Positions 55,287 to 64,000 of a stretch of 64,000 nt of DNA are shown in pieces (position 1 is the first letter of the stretch; every line of letters starts with the position of its first letter). Made by a program: the position numbers and the translations under genes. The notes below the pieces were generated by a model. It saw only the letters and a program-made list of their open reading frames with translations. It was not told where the DNA came from and made no database searches. Source of the stretch: Halobellus sp. MBLA0158 (GTDB taxonomy: Archaea > Halobacteriota > Halobacteria > Halobacteriales > Haloferacaceae); NCBI RefSeq assembly GCF_041477585.1, contig NZ_JBGNYA010000001.1:1984001-2048000 (forward strand), given 5' to 3'.

Positions 55287-56120
55287 ATGGCGATACTCCC
55301 CGAGGGGTTCGCGCTCCCGCCGCCCGCGTATCTCCTCGTCCTGGTCGCGACGGGCGGGATCGTCGGACTGGCCCTGCGCCGCCGTCGCCCGCGGGTCACG
55401 CCCGCGCGCGTGCTCGCGTTCGCGCCTTGGATGGTGCTCGGATCGGCCGCCCACGTCCTCTACGTGGTCGACGCGCTCCCCAGCGTGATCCGCCCCCTCG
55501 CGGGCACGCCCGCGGTGTACCTCAGCGTCGCGATCGCCGCCGCGACCGCCTGGCTCGCGGTCGACGAACTGCTCGACGGATCCGGAGACGGACCGACCGT
55601 CGCGGGGGCGCTCGCGGGCACGGGCGGCCTGCTCGCGCTCGTCGCCGTCGGCGCAGTCCTCGCCGCGGGCGCCGCGGCCGGGACGCTCTCGCCCGCGCTC
55701 CCCGCCGCGGGGGTCGCGGTCGCGCTGGCCCTCTCCGCGGCGGTCTGGACGCTTCTGACGCGAGCGGTCCCGGACGTGGCGCGGACGGGCGCGCTCGGCG
55801 CCTTCGCCGTCTTCGCCCACACGCTCGACGGCGTCTCGACGGCGGTCGGCGTCGACCTGCTAGGCTTCGGCGAGCGGACGCCGCTGTCGCGGATCGTGAT
55901 CGAGTTCGCCGCCGGGCTCCCGACCGCGGGGGCGATCGGCGGGGGCTGGCTGTTCGTCGTCGTGAAGATCGCGGTCGCGGCCGTGGTCGTCTGGCTGTTC
56001 GCGGACCTGATCGAGGAGGATCCAACGCAGTCGCAGCTCCTCCTCGGTTTCGTCGCGGCCGTCGGCCTGGGGCCGGCCGTCCACAACGTCCTGCTGTTTA
56101 CGATCTCCGCGCCCGGGTGA
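55287..56120 (+). CDS. DUF63 family membrane protein
   Basis: A 277-residue polytopic archaeal membrane protein. The DUF63 landmarks are [25 protein letters not shown] (about residues 55-79) and [27 protein letters not shown] (about 175-200). About seven hydrophobic helices follow. Its function is unknown. The ATG at 55287 precedes the first helix; it overlaps nothing and is 114 bp from the divergent deoC. Confidence 0.85.
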   Translation: MAILPEGFALPPPAYLLVLVATGGIVGLALRRRRPRVTPARVLAFAPWMVLGSAAHVLYVVDALPSVIRPLAGTPAVYLSVAIAAATAWLAVDELLDGSGDGPTVAGALAGTGGLLALVAVGAVLAAGAAAGTLSPALPAAGVAVALALSAAVWTLLTRAVPDVARTGALGAFAVFAHTLDGVSTAVGVDLLGFGERTPLSRIVIEFAAGLPTAGAIGGGWLFVVVKIAVAAVVVWLFADLIEEDPTQSQLLLGFVAAVGLGPAVHNVLLFTISAPG

Positions 56121-56179
56121 TCCCCGGGGCGGGCGAAGCGACAGAGCGCTTTTGTGACGCGGGAGCGTCGTCTCGGGAA

Positions 56180-57043
56180 ATGCCCCGAGTCATCTGCGCC
56201 GGACACCTGAACTGGGACGTGACGCTCCGCGTCGACGCGCTGCCGTCGCCCGACGGCGAGGTGACGGTCGACTCGCGCCGGCGCGGCGGCGGCGGGAGCG
56301 CGGCCAACGTCGCCAACGGCCTGTCGGACCTGGACGTCGACGCGTCGCTGCTCGGGAGCGTCGGCGAGGACGAACACGGGTACGTCGCCCGCGACGAACT
56401 GGCCGAAAACGGCGTCGACGTCTCGAACGTCGTCGTGACCGGCGAACTGGAGACCACGACGAAGTACATCGTCGTCGAGCCCTCCGGCGAGGTGATGGTG
56501 CTCGGCTGTCCCGGCGCCAACGAGGCGTTCACCGCGGCCGATCTCCCCGACTCGGAACTGGCGGCCGCCGACCACCTCCACCTGACGAGCCAGGACCCCG
56601 AGACCGCGCGGCGGCTGGCCGAGCGGGCGCGCGAGCTCGACGTCCCGGTCAGTTTCGACCCCGGGCGGCGGATCGACGACCGGGGATACGGCCCGGCGCT
56701 CACGACCGTCGACTACCTCTTTCTCAACGACCGCGAGGCGGCGCTCGCCCTCGACGCGTTCGATCTCGCCGAGCAGACGCTGGTCCTGAAACACGGCCCC
56801 GAGGGGGCCGAGATCCGCCGGGGCGACGAGCGCACGGCCCACCCGGGCTATCCGATCGACGCCGTCGACACGACCGGCGCGGGCGACGCCTTCGCCGCGG
56901 GCTTCATCGCGGCGCTCGCCGACGGCGGCTCCGACCAGCGGGCGCTCGCGGTGGGCAACGCCTGCGGCGCGCTCGCCTCGAAGGTCCCCGGCGCGCGGAC
57001 GACGCTCACCTGGGAGGAGATCCGCGCGTTCATCGGCGAGTGA
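56180..57043 (+). CDS. PfkB-family carbohydrate kinase
   Basis: A 287-residue ribokinase/PfkB-type sugar kinase. It has GGGGSAANVANGLSDLDVDASLLGSVGEDEHG at the start and the ATP/catalytic signature DTTGAGDAFAAGFIAAL at the end, with the catalytic Asp in GAGD. The substrate is not readable. Its position two genes before a nucleoside phosphorylase makes ribose-1-phosphate a candidate, as in the pentose-bisphosphate pathway of archaea; ribokinase and fructose-type kinases remain possible. Confidence 0.85.
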   Translation: MPRVICAGHLNWDVTLRVDALPSPDGEVTVDSRRRGGGGSAANVANGLSDLDVDASLLGSVGEDEHGYVARDELAENGVDVSNVVVTGELETTTKYIVVEPSGEVMVLGCPGANEAFTAADLPDSELAAADHLHLTSQDPETARRLAERARELDVPVSFDPGRRIDDRGYGPALTTVDYLFLNDREAALALDAFDLAEQTLVLKHGPEGAEIRRGDERTAHPGYPIDAVDTTGAGDAFAAGFIAALADGGSDQRALAVGNACGALASKVPGARTTLTWEEIRAFIGE

Positions 57044-57170
57044 ACGGAGCGGCGTCCGTCTCGGCGGTCACGGACGTCGATCGACGGCGTCCCGCACGAT
57101 TGATGGCGTCGCGGGGCGCGAGTCGTCGAAGCGGAGCCCTTTTGCTCGCGGGGCGAGAGGAGACCGACTC

Positions 57171-57686
57171 GTGACGGTTCCACTGGCCCTCGTCGTCGGC
57201 GGCACGCCCGTCGTCCGCTTCGCGCTGCTCGCTGCGGTCTGCGGACTGCTCGGAGCGCTCGTGATGGACGTCCCGATGGCGAACCAGGAGCACGGATTCA
57301 CGCCGGCGTACGTCGCCGCGGGCACGCTCCGCCGGGTCGGCGCCGAGGAGGTGTCGTTCGAGTCCGCGTTCGTCTTCCACCACGTCACCGGAGGCGTCGC
57401 GGGGCTCCTGTACGCAGCGGCGTACCTGGCGTTCGGGCTCGCGTCGGCGGCCCTCGCCGGCCCGGGGGTCGCCCTCGGCGGCGTCGCCGCCTTCCCGCAC
57501 GTACTCGCGACGCTCCTGGTCTCGGGGTTCGTCTACGGCTTCTTCGCCCACCTAGTGCTCCCGCGGGCCGGCCGCCGGATCTACGAGGAGCGCGCGACCG
57601 CGGTCCGGGGGCAGTGGCTCCGCTCGACCGTCGTCTTCGGGATCGTCCTCGGCGTGAGCGTGCCCGCGGCGACGACGCTGCTCTGA
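57171..57686 (+). CDS. Four-helix membrane protein, function unknown
   Basis: A 171-residue membrane protein with about four hydrophobic segments. The centre carries MANQEHGFTPAYVAAGTLRRVGAEEVSFESAFVFHHVTGG, a conserved-looking polar loop between the first and second helices. No family is recognised. It starts with GTG, and is 128 bp downstream of the PfkB gene. Confidence 0.6.
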   Translation: MTVPLALVVGGTPVVRFALLAAVCGLLGALVMDVPMANQEHGFTPAYVAAGTLRRVGAEEVSFESAFVFHHVTGGVAGLLYAAAYLAFGLASAALAGPGVALGGVAAFPHVLATLLVSGFVYGFFAHLVLPRAGRRIYEERATAVRGQWLRSTVVFGIVLGVSVPAATTLL

Positions 57687-57766
57687 GTCCGGGCCGAAAC
57701 CGGCCGAGTCCCGGCCGCCGCTCGATCGACCGGGTCGCTTTTCACCGTCTCCCGTGAGGTGTCCGT

Positions 57767-58495
57767 ATGGCGAAACAACCCCACCTCCTGGTCGAGTCGG
57801 GCGACGTCCACGAGACCGCGCTCATCCCGGGCGATCCCGGCCGGGTCGACCGGATCGCCGACCAGTGCGAGGACGCCGAGACCGTCGCGCAGAACCGCGA
57901 GTACAAGGTCGTGAACGCGACCTACGAGGGCGTGCCGCTGACGATCTGCTCGACCGGCATCGGCTGTCCCTCGGCCGCCATCGCCGTCGAGGAACTCTCG
58001 GCGGTCGGCGTCGAGACGCTGATCCGCGTCGGGACGACCGGCGCGCTCCAGCGCGGGATCGAGATCGGCGACATGGTGGTCGCGACCGGCGCCGCGAAGG
58101 AGGAGGGGACCTCCAAGCGCTACGAGGACAGCGTGATCCCCGCGGTCCCCGATTACGACGTGCTCTCGGCGCTCGTCGACTCGGCCGAGGCGAACGGCGA
58201 GGACGTCCACGTCGGCCCGATCGTCTCCGACGACGCGTTCTACAACGAGAACGACGCCTACGTCGAGGAGTGGGAGGCCGCGAACCTCCTGTGCGTCGAG
58301 ATGGAGGCCGCCGCGGTCTTCTCGCTCGCCCGCCGGAAGGGCCTGGCCGCGGGCGCGATCTGCACCGTCGACGGCAACCTCGTCGAGGGGACCCAGAAGG
58401 GCGCCGACTCCGACTCGGAGCTCCCGGAGAAGGCGAAGAACAACGTCGAGCGCGCGATCTCGCTCACGCTGGACGCCGTCGTCGACCTCGCGTAG
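57767..58495 (+). CDS. Nucleoside phosphorylase, purine or uridine type
   Basis: A 242-residue PNP/UDP family phosphorylase. ALIPGDPGRVDRIADQC begins the phosphate site, STGIGCPSAAIAVEEL and CVEMEAAAVFSLARR form the ribose and base sites. It cleaves nucleosides to base and ribose-1-phosphate. It differs from the udp paralogue at 11981 in the base-site region, so they probably take different nucleosides. It sits near deoC and a PfkB kinase, consistent with nucleoside breakdown. Confidence 0.88.
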   Translation: MAKQPHLLVESGDVHETALIPGDPGRVDRIADQCEDAETVAQNREYKVVNATYEGVPLTICSTGIGCPSAAIAVEELSAVGVETLIRVGTTGALQRGIEIGDMVVATGAAKEEGTSKRYEDSVIPAVPDYDVLSALVDSAEANGEDVHVGPIVSDDAFYNENDAYVEEWEAANLLCVEMEAAAVFSLARRKGLAAGAICTVDGNLVEGTQKGADSDSELPEKAKNNVERAISLTLDAVVDLA

Positions 58496-58498
58496 GCG

Positions 58499-60043
58499 AT
58501 GCTGGGCGAGCGGCTCTTCAACGCGGCGGCAGAGCGCCTCGCCGCGGCGCGGAGTCGCATCCGGCGGATCGAGCGCCGGGAGCTCTCGGAGTTCCGGCGG
58601 TGGATCCAGAACACCGACAATCTGCTGCACCTCTCGATCGTCCTCTTCGTCCCCGTGGTGATCGGGATCGTCACGTACCTCTCGAACCACGTCCAGACGC
58701 TGTCGTTCCTGCTCTTTCCGCCGCTGGCGTCGGGGACGTACACGCTGTTTTCCGACCCCGACGGCCGGCACGCCGATCCGGTCCGCTTCGTCGCGAGCCT
58801 GAGTTCGGGCGCGCTCTGCGGGCTGGCGGCCTACTCGACGACGGCGTGGCTCTACGGCGACACCGGCGGCGCGTTCGTCCACCCCGAGAGCGCCGCGCTC
58901 GCCATCTTCCTCACCGGGCTCGTGACGTGGGCGGGCCACGTCGAGGCGCCCTCGGCCTTCTCGACGGCGCTCTTGGCGCTCGTCACCGGCGACGTCGACC
59001 CCGTCACGTACGTCGTCAGCGTTTTCCTCGCGGCGGTGTTCGTCGCGGGCGCGTTCGTGATCTGGCGCGAGAGCTTCTACGAGAAGCGAGCGGAGTACCT
59101 CTACGAGACGGTCCACGGCGACGACCACGTGCTCGTTCCGATGCGCGGCGAGACCGCCGAGCGGACCGCGCTGTTCGGCGCGCGCCTCGCGGCCGCCCAT
59201 GAGGCGGGCAAGGTAGTCCTGCTGGAGGTCGTCTCCGAGGAGCGGGCGGACGCGTTCGACCCCGACGATCCCTCGCCGTTCCACGAGTCGATCGGCGACT
59301 CCGACGGCCCCGAGGAGGCGGATCCCACCGAGACGGATTCCGACGCGGCGGCGCGCGACGGAGCGGTCGCCGGCGACGCCGACCCCGACGCGGGCTCGAC
59401 CGAGTCGGGCCCGATGCTGATGCGCGAGACCGTCCAGCGGCTCGAACGCTGCGCCGCGAGCATCCACACCCGCGTCGGCGTCCCCTGCGAGGTCGTCGTC
59501 GTCTCCGGCGATCCGGTCACCGCGACGGTCGAAGCCGCGCGGGACGCCAACTGCGACCTCGTCGTGACGCCCTACGAGGAAGACCGGGGCACGCTGTCGT
59601 CGTTCGTCCGGGGCGTCTTCGCGAGCGACCTCGACGCGGTGGCCTTCCGATCGATGCTCGACCGGCGGCGGTGGACCCGGGTGCTGGTGCTCGTGGCCCG
59701 CCCGGGCGACGTCGCCCACGGGATGATCGACTTCGCCACCCGGCTGACCGGCGACCGCGGGACCGTGAGCGTCACGACCTGCATCGGGAGCGAGGTCGAG
59801 CGCCGGACCGCCGAGACCCACCTCGATCACCTCGTCGAGACCGTGAGCGGCAACGTCGAGACCCGGGTGGCCCGCTCCGACGTCGACGACTTCATCGCGG
59901 CGAACGCCGGCAACTACGACCTGCTCGTCTTGGGCTCCAGCGGCGAGCGCTCGCCGGCCTCGCGGTTCGTCTCCCCGCCGACGTTCCAGCGGCTCCAGGA
60001 ACTGGACTGCGACGTCGCGGTCTTCGATCGGGGACGGCCGTAG
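58499..60043 (+). CDS. HPP membrane domain fused to Usp-like domains
   Basis: A 514-residue protein. The N-terminal HPP domain has the FPPLASGTYTLF motif and about four helices (residues 45-185). The rest is cytoplasmic, with an acidic low-complexity linker (about 255-300) and Usp-like stretches (VLVPMRGETAERTALFGARLAAAHEAG near 205, and LLVLGSSGERSPASRF near 480). HPP proteins are linked to nitrite transport or stress responses in other organisms; no function is proven here. Its ATG follows the nucleoside phosphorylase stop by 3 bp, so they may be co-transcribed. Confidence 0.8.
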   Translation: MLGERLFNAAAERLAAARSRIRRIERRELSEFRRWIQNTDNLLHLSIVLFVPVVIGIVTYLSNHVQTLSFLLFPPLASGTYTLFSDPDGRHADPVRFVASLSSGALCGLAAYSTTAWLYGDTGGAFVHPESAALAIFLTGLVTWAGHVEAPSAFSTALLALVTGDVDPVTYVVSVFLAAVFVAGAFVIWRESFYEKRAEYLYETVHGDDHVLVPMRGETAERTALFGARLAAAHEAGKVVLLEVVSEERADAFDPDDPSPFHESIGDSDGPEEADPTETDSDAAARDGAVAGDADPDAGSTESGPMLMRETVQRLERCAASIHTRVGVPCEVVVVSGDPVTATVEAARDANCDLVVTPYEEDRGTLSSFVRGVFASDLDAVAFRSMLDRRRWTRVLVLVARPGDVAHGMIDFATRLTGDRGTVSVTTCIGSEVERRTAETHLDHLVETVSGNVETRVARSDVDDFIAANAGNYDLLVLGSSGERSPASRFVSPPTFQRLQELDCDVAVFDRGRP

Positions 60044-60075
60044 GCGGGAGACCGAGCCGGAGTCCGAGCGAGGCG

Positions 60076-61440
60076 CTACTCGTCCTCGTTCTCGTCCCGG
60101 CCTTCGGGCGCGTCTCCCGCGTCCGGCTCCGCGTCAGTGTCGGAGTCGAAACTGAAGCCGGTCCCGTCGGCGTCCTCCGACTCGCCCGACGCCGACGTGT
60201 CGCTCTCACCGTCCGCTTCCGAGAACGACTCGTCGGCCGCCTCTGATGCTCCGCTGACGGCCGCCGCGGCGCTTTCGAGGTCCTCTTCGCCCGCGCCGAG
60301 CAGACGCTCTTCGAGTTCCTCGGCGCCGTGGCCGCCGAGCGCGGACTCCGCGAGGAAGTGCGCGCCGAGGGTCGCCGGGCTGATCACGGTGTCGGCGCCG
60401 GCGCGCTTCAGCTTGTTCACGTTCTCCCGCTGGGTCGCGGCGGCGACGATCGTCACCTCGGGGTTGAGCTGCCGCGCGGTCAGGATCGCCAGGGCGTCCT
60501 CGGCGTCGTTGTTCGTCGCGGCGACGACCGCCTGAGCGACCCCGACCTTCCCGCGGTGTTGGGCCTCCTCGTCGCTCGGGTCGTCTGTGAGGACCGTGTA
60601 GCCCCGATCGGAGAGGCGCCGCGCGCGCTCCTCGTCGGGGACGACCACGAGGACGTCCGCCTTCGCCGAGAGCTCTTCGAGAATCGGTTCCGTCAGGTCC
60701 CCGAAGCCGAGTACGAGGACGTGGTTGTCGAGTACGTCGAGTTGTTCTTCTGTCATACGTCCGAGTGCTTTCGAGAACTGCGCTTCGATCAGCGGCGTGA
60801 AGACGACCCCCAGCACCACCGCGAACGACGAGACCGTCACCAGGAGCACCGAAAGCGCGAACAGCTTCCCGACCGCGGAGGTCGGGGTGATGTCGCCGTA
60901 GCCGACGGTGCTCCCCGTGACGAGCGAGAAGTAGAAGGCGTCCAGCAGGGTGTCGACGCTGTTGAAGTGCTCTCGGAGCGCGAAGGCGCCGGCGGTCCCG
61001 TAGCCCTGCGCGCCCGCGAGCGCCGCGAGCGACGCGATCTGGGTCGTCGACAGCGAGATCTCCCGGTCGAACGCGCGGAAGTTCAGCCCCACGATGACGA
61101 GGGCGAACGCCGAGAGCGCGACGAGCGGGATCGACAGGCGCGAGGACTGGAGGAGCCCCTGCAGTCCGGAGATCGGAAAGAGCAGCAGCGCCGCCCACCA
61201 CGCGCTCCGAAGCCGCCGGCGGAGGCCGAAGGCACACACGAGCAGGACGAAGCCGGTCAGCGTGCCCGTGAACGCGGTGATCTGCTTTACGACTCCCGGA
61301 ACGACGACGCCGAAGAAGAGGAAGTCCGCGGCCCCGCCGACGCCGATGTTGGCGATGCCGGTCACGACCGAGACCACGCCGACGACGAGCGTCAGCACGA
61401 CGGAGGCGCGCGCGCCGATCCAGTCCCGAGAGATCGCCAT
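60076..61440 (-). CDS. Potassium channel with RCK/TrkA-N domain
   Basis: A 454-residue ion channel. The selectivity filter TVGYGD is at residues 178-183, preceded by pore helix DAFYFSLVTGS and flanked by hydrophobic helices; four extra helices precede it. The RCK (TrkA-N) domain begins at VLVLGFGDLTEPILEEL (about 241-257) and runs to about 365, where NAD or adenine nucleotides bind. The last about 70 residues are acidic and disordered. It should move K+ under nucleotide control. It is divergent from the RCK_C genes, 83 bp away. Confidence 0.92.
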   Translation of the reverse strand: MAISRDWIGARASVVLTLVVGVVSVVTGIANIGVGGAADFLFFGVVVPGVVKQITAFTGTLTGFVLLVCAFGLRRRLRSAWWAALLLFPISGLQGLLQSSRLSIPLVALSAFALVIVGLNFRAFDREISLSTTQIASLAALAGAQGYGTAGAFALREHFNSVDTLLDAFYFSLVTGSTVGYGDITPTSAVGKLFALSVLLVTVSSFAVVLGVVFTPLIEAQFSKALGRMTEEQLDVLDNHVLVLGFGDLTEPILEELSAKADVLVVVPDEERARRLSDRGYTVLTDDPSDEEAQHRGKVGVAQAVVAATNNDAEDALAILTARQLNPEVTIVAAATQRENVNKLKRAGADTVISPATLGAHFLAESALGGHGAEELEERLLGAGEEDLESAAAAVSGASEAADESFSEADGESDTSASGESEDADGTGFSFDSDTDAEPDAGDAPEGRDENEDE

Positions 61441-61523
61441 ACGTTCGGGTCCCGCGCCGCCGCCTTAAGAATCTCGCGCTCGCGCTCGAAAAGCGTAAAG
61501 CGCCGGGCCGAGTGAGGCCACCG

Positions 61524-62750
61524 ATGGCTTCGCTCCCGGTCGAAATTCTGTACGGGCTCTATCTGGGGATCCTGACCGGCCTCGTCCCCGCGCTCATCGC
61601 GTGGCTGCTCGGATTCGGGTTCAAGTACTTCACGGGCATCACCGTACCCGGGCTGGGGGTCGTCGCCCTCGGGGTCGCGATCGCCGGGCTCAACGGGGGC
61701 CTCTTGGCCCTCGCGGACCCGAGCCTCACCGGCTCGACGAATCAGCTCCGACTGACGATCGCGCTCCTGGTCGTCCTGATGGGCACGCTCTACGCGCACG
61801 GCCAGGGCGACAAGATGGGCGCGTCGCTGCCGAAGCGCCTCAGCCTGCGCGAACTCACGAAGCGGACGCTCTCGGCGGACGTCGTCGAGCTGGTCGGCGG
61901 CCGCGGCCAGGTCCGCATCTCCGTCGTCGGCGACGTCGGCGACCTCGAAGGCTATCCGCCGCTACCGGCCGCGCTCCGGGAGACCATCAGGGACGATACC
62001 TGGACCTTCCCCGCGGACCTCCCGCTCCCGGAGCTCGAATCGCGGGTCGAGGCCGCGCTCCGGACCGACTACGACCTCGTCGAGGTGTCTGTCACCCTCG
62101 ACGAGCGCGGCCGGGCGTCGATCGTGGCCGCCCCGCCGTCGAGCGGGCTCTCGAAGCACCTCGACCCCGGCGAGCGCGCCGTCTCCGTCGAGGCCCTCGT
62201 GCCGACCGGCGCCGCGCGCGGCGACGAAGTGATCGCCTGGGCCGACGGCGAGCGCTACGAGGCGACCGTGCTCGGTGTCGTCGACGAGGCGGACGCGACC
62301 GAGGCGGAACCGACGCCCGAGCCTGACCTATCGGAGGACGAAGACCAGCCGGTGGCCGCCGAACCGACGGCCCCGGCGGCGGCCGGCGGTCGCGCCCGAC
62401 TCACGCTCGCGGCGTCGCGAGCGACCGCGACATCGCTGCTCGCGGCCGACGACGTCAGGGTGGCGGTGCGGTCCCGCGGGAGCCGACGCGAGTTCGAGCT
62501 CGTCGGGCTCCTCCGACGGACCGGCAAGCGCTTCCGGCGCGTCACCGTCCGCGAGGGGACCGACATCGCCGGGACGACGCTCGGCGAGACGGCGGTCCGG
62601 GACGCCTACGGCGTCGCGGTGCTCGCCGTCCGCCACGGCGGCTCGTGGGTGATCGCGCCGCGGGGGTCCCAGGCGGTCGACGCCGGCGACGACCTCCTCG
62701 TAGTCGGGAGCAAGAGCGACCTGGACGCCTTCGCGGGGGTGGTGGCGTGA
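61524..62750 (+). CDS. Membrane protein with C-terminal RCK_C (TrkA-C) domain, first of a pair
   Basis: A 408-residue protein with about three N-terminal helices (residues 5-95), a cytoplasmic central region with an acidic linker (about 255-290), and an RCK_C domain at the C-terminus (VTVREGTDIAGTTLGETAVRDAYGVAVLAVRHG near 330). RCK_C modules bind regulatory nucleotides or c-di-AMP in bacterial K+ transport proteins. It is likely an auxiliary or regulator of cation transport. Its stop overlaps the start of the next gene in GTGA. An upstream GTG at 61512 is possible. Confidence 0.75.
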   Translation: MASLPVEILYGLYLGILTGLVPALIAWLLGFGFKYFTGITVPGLGVVALGVAIAGLNGGLLALADPSLTGSTNQLRLTIALLVVLMGTLYAHGQGDKMGASLPKRLSLRELTKRTLSADVVELVGGRGQVRISVVGDVGDLEGYPPLPAALRETIRDDTWTFPADLPLPELESRVEAALRTDYDLVEVSVTLDERGRASIVAAPPSSGLSKHLDPGERAVSVEALVPTGAARGDEVIAWADGERYEATVLGVVDEADATEAEPTPEPDLSEDEDQPVAAEPTAPAAAGGRARLTLAASRATATSLLAADDVRVAVRSRGSRREFELVGLLRRTGKRFRRVTVREGTDIAGTTLGETAVRDAYGVAVLAVRHGGSWVIAPRGSQAVDAGDDLLVVGSKSDLDAFAGVVA

Positions 62751-63982
62751 CCCCACTCCAGGTCGGCGGCGCGATCCCGGACGATCCGACGCTCGTGAGC
62801 GCGGGGATCCAGGTCCTCGGGCTGTCGGCGCTGGCCGCGGGGCTCGCCGCGCTCGCGGCCATCGTCTACCGCTGGTACGCGCGCGAGGAAATTCCCGCGT
62901 GGTTGGCAACGCTCGTCGGCGCGGCGGGCGTCGCGCTCTACCTCAACGCCGTCGGGCTGTTCCAGCGCGCGGTCGGGACCGGCGCCACGGAGATCTTCGA
63001 CCCGTCGACCGTGCTCGTCAACGCGGTGACCCTCGGCGCGGCCGTCGTGGTCTCGCCCGCGGGTCGGGCAGTCGGCGACCGACTCACCACGAGCGCGTTC
63101 GCGATCGCGGGCTCCCGCCAGCTCGACACCGACGTGAGCCGGATCGTCAGCAGCGTCGGCCGCGTCCGGCCGGTCGAACTCCCCGAGGAGCCGGGCGACA
63201 TCGACGACATCGAGGGCTACGACCCCGTCCGTCCCGCGACGAAGGAGGAACTGGCGGGCAAGACGCTCCTCGTGCCGCGGCACCTCCGGGGCGAGGACCT
63301 CCGCGAGCGCGTCGTCGCGAGAATCAAGGAGGACTACGCCGTCGGCTACGTGGACCTCGAACTCGACAGCGACGGGGCGGTCACGCGACTCGGTCTCGGC
63401 CGTCGCATCGCCGGCATCGGCACCACGCTCGCGCCCGGCTTCGCGGCCGTCGCAGTCCAGGCGGACCCCGGTGCCGGCGCGTCCGCCGGCGACGCGGTGC
63501 AGTTGTGGCGGCGGGTCGAGCCCGACGAGACCGGCGCCGACACCGACGCGGAGGCGCCGGGCGTCGGGAGCGCAGAGCGCGTCGCGAGCGGTGAACTTCG
63601 TGCGGCGGGCGACGACGTCGCCACGGTCATCCTCGACGAGGCCGACGTCGCTGGCCTCGACCCGGAGGGGACCTATCGCCTGCTGACGCTGCCGACCGAC
63701 CCCGGCGCCGAGCGGGAGTTCACCTCGCTCCTCCGCGCGGCCGACGAGACGATGGACGTCGTGACCGTGCAGGCGGGAAGCGCCCTCGACGGCGCGGCGC
63801 TCCGCACGCTCGAAGCGACGGTCGCGGCCGTGCGCTCGTCGGGCGGCGCGATCGAGCCGATCCCCCCGCGGAGCCGCGAACTCGCCGCGGGCGACGACCT
63901 CTACCTGGTCGCGCGACCTGAGCGCCTCCGCGAGATCGCGGGGCTGGCGAGCGCGTCGTCGGGGGACGGCGCCGGGCAGTGA
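62747..63982 (+). CDS. Membrane protein with RCK_C-like domain, second of a pair
   Basis: A 411-residue paralogue-like protein with about three N-terminal helices (about residues 12-110), a cytoplasmic part, and a C-terminal RCK_C-like region (TMDVVTVQAGSALDGAALRTLEATVAAVRSSGG near 350). It starts with GTG overlapping the previous stop, so the pair is translationally coupled. It ends 18 bp before the window edge. Confidence 0.72.
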   Translation: MTPLQVGGAIPDDPTLVSAGIQVLGLSALAAGLAALAAIVYRWYAREEIPAWLATLVGAAGVALYLNAVGLFQRAVGTGATEIFDPSTVLVNAVTLGAAVVVSPAGRAVGDRLTTSAFAIAGSRQLDTDVSRIVSSVGRVRPVELPEEPGDIDDIEGYDPVRPATKEELAGKTLLVPRHLRGEDLRERVVARIKEDYAVGYVDLELDSDGAVTRLGLGRRIAGIGTTLAPGFAAVAVQADPGAGASAGDAVQLWRRVEPDETGADTDAEAPGVGSAERVASGELRAAGDDVATVILDEADVAGLDPEGTYRLLTLPTDPGAEREFTSLLRAADETMDVVTVQAGSALDGAALRTLEATVAAVRSSGGAIEPIPPRSRELAAGDDLYLVARPERLREIAGLASASSGDGAGQ

Positions 63983-64000
63983 CCGAACGCCGGCCGCCCC

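Overview
The window is ordinary chromosomal DNA of an extremely halophilic archaeon (class Halobacteria). The signs are very high G+C, acidic proteins throughout, TATA-type promoters about 25-30 nt ahead of many start codons (leaderless or near-leaderless transcripts), and archaeal hallmark genes: topoisomerase VI, a proteasome beta subunit with a 49-residue propeptide, archaeal-type IleRS, UPF0212/DUF555, DUF63, HEWD, DUF5786 and HalOD1 families. Genus cannot be fixed from the sequence. Genes are dense, about 66 protein genes and one tRNA-Leu, and no gene-free stretch exceeds 300 bases. I see no insertion sequence, CRISPR array, prophage, rRNA or recognisable defence system.

Layout. 1-3 kb: start of a UDP-glucose dehydrogenase gene running off the left edge, divergent from a DUF368 polyprenyl-phosphate transporter-like protein, then a small zinc-ribbon protein and a methyltransferase. 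3-11 kb: HEWD protein, phosphoglycolate phosphatase, ileS, a Tat lipoprotein, a bifunctional-nuclease-family protein, and a membrane-anchored winged-helix regulator divergent from a GNAT acetyltransferase across a perfect 20-bp palindrome. 11-16 kb: cytidine deaminase and uridine phosphorylase, an NDH-2-like oxidoreductase, an Rrf2-annotated regulator and arginase. 16-21 kb: gyrB-gyrA, a 3Fe-4S ferredoxin and tRNA-Leu(UAA). 21-32 kb: an orphan protein, a TraB-domain membrane protein, an M50 metalloprotease, purM, an XRE-CBS regulator, proteasome beta, a GCS2-type ligase-like protein, ATP-dependent DNA ligase and a HalOD1 protein. 32-37 kb: top6B-top6A, cyclophilin and a SnoaL-like protein. 37-42 kb: TrpD-like protein, fused siroheme decarboxylase-like AhbA/AhbB, an HTH-10 regulator divergent from an extradiol dioxygenase, and a PHP protein. 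42-49 kb: flavoprotein, HAD phosphatase, a RAD55/KaiC-like ATPase with a partner, MsrB, UspA, a membrane spermidine-synthase-like protein and membrane proteins. 49-57 kb: a large soluble sensor kinase, a cold-shock protein, an Mqo-like flavoprotein, deoC, DUF63 and a PfkB kinase. 57-64 kb: nucleoside phosphorylase, an HPP-Usp fusion, a K+ channel and two RCK_C membrane proteins.

Themes. Several genes fit nucleoside salvage and breakdown: cdd, two phosphorylases, deoC and a PfkB sugar kinase that could act on ribose-1-phosphate. Both type II topoisomerases of haloarchaea are present, but the two operons are separated by about 12 kb. The right end groups K+-channel and RCK-type regulatory proteins with an HPP-Usp protein. 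The most distinctive non-coding signals are perfect palindromes placed in regulator promoters (9904-9923, 14836-14847, 40177-40190), which look like autoregulatory operators. Nothing in the window is a clearly unprecedented system; the findings are candidates for follow-up within a mostly core genome region.
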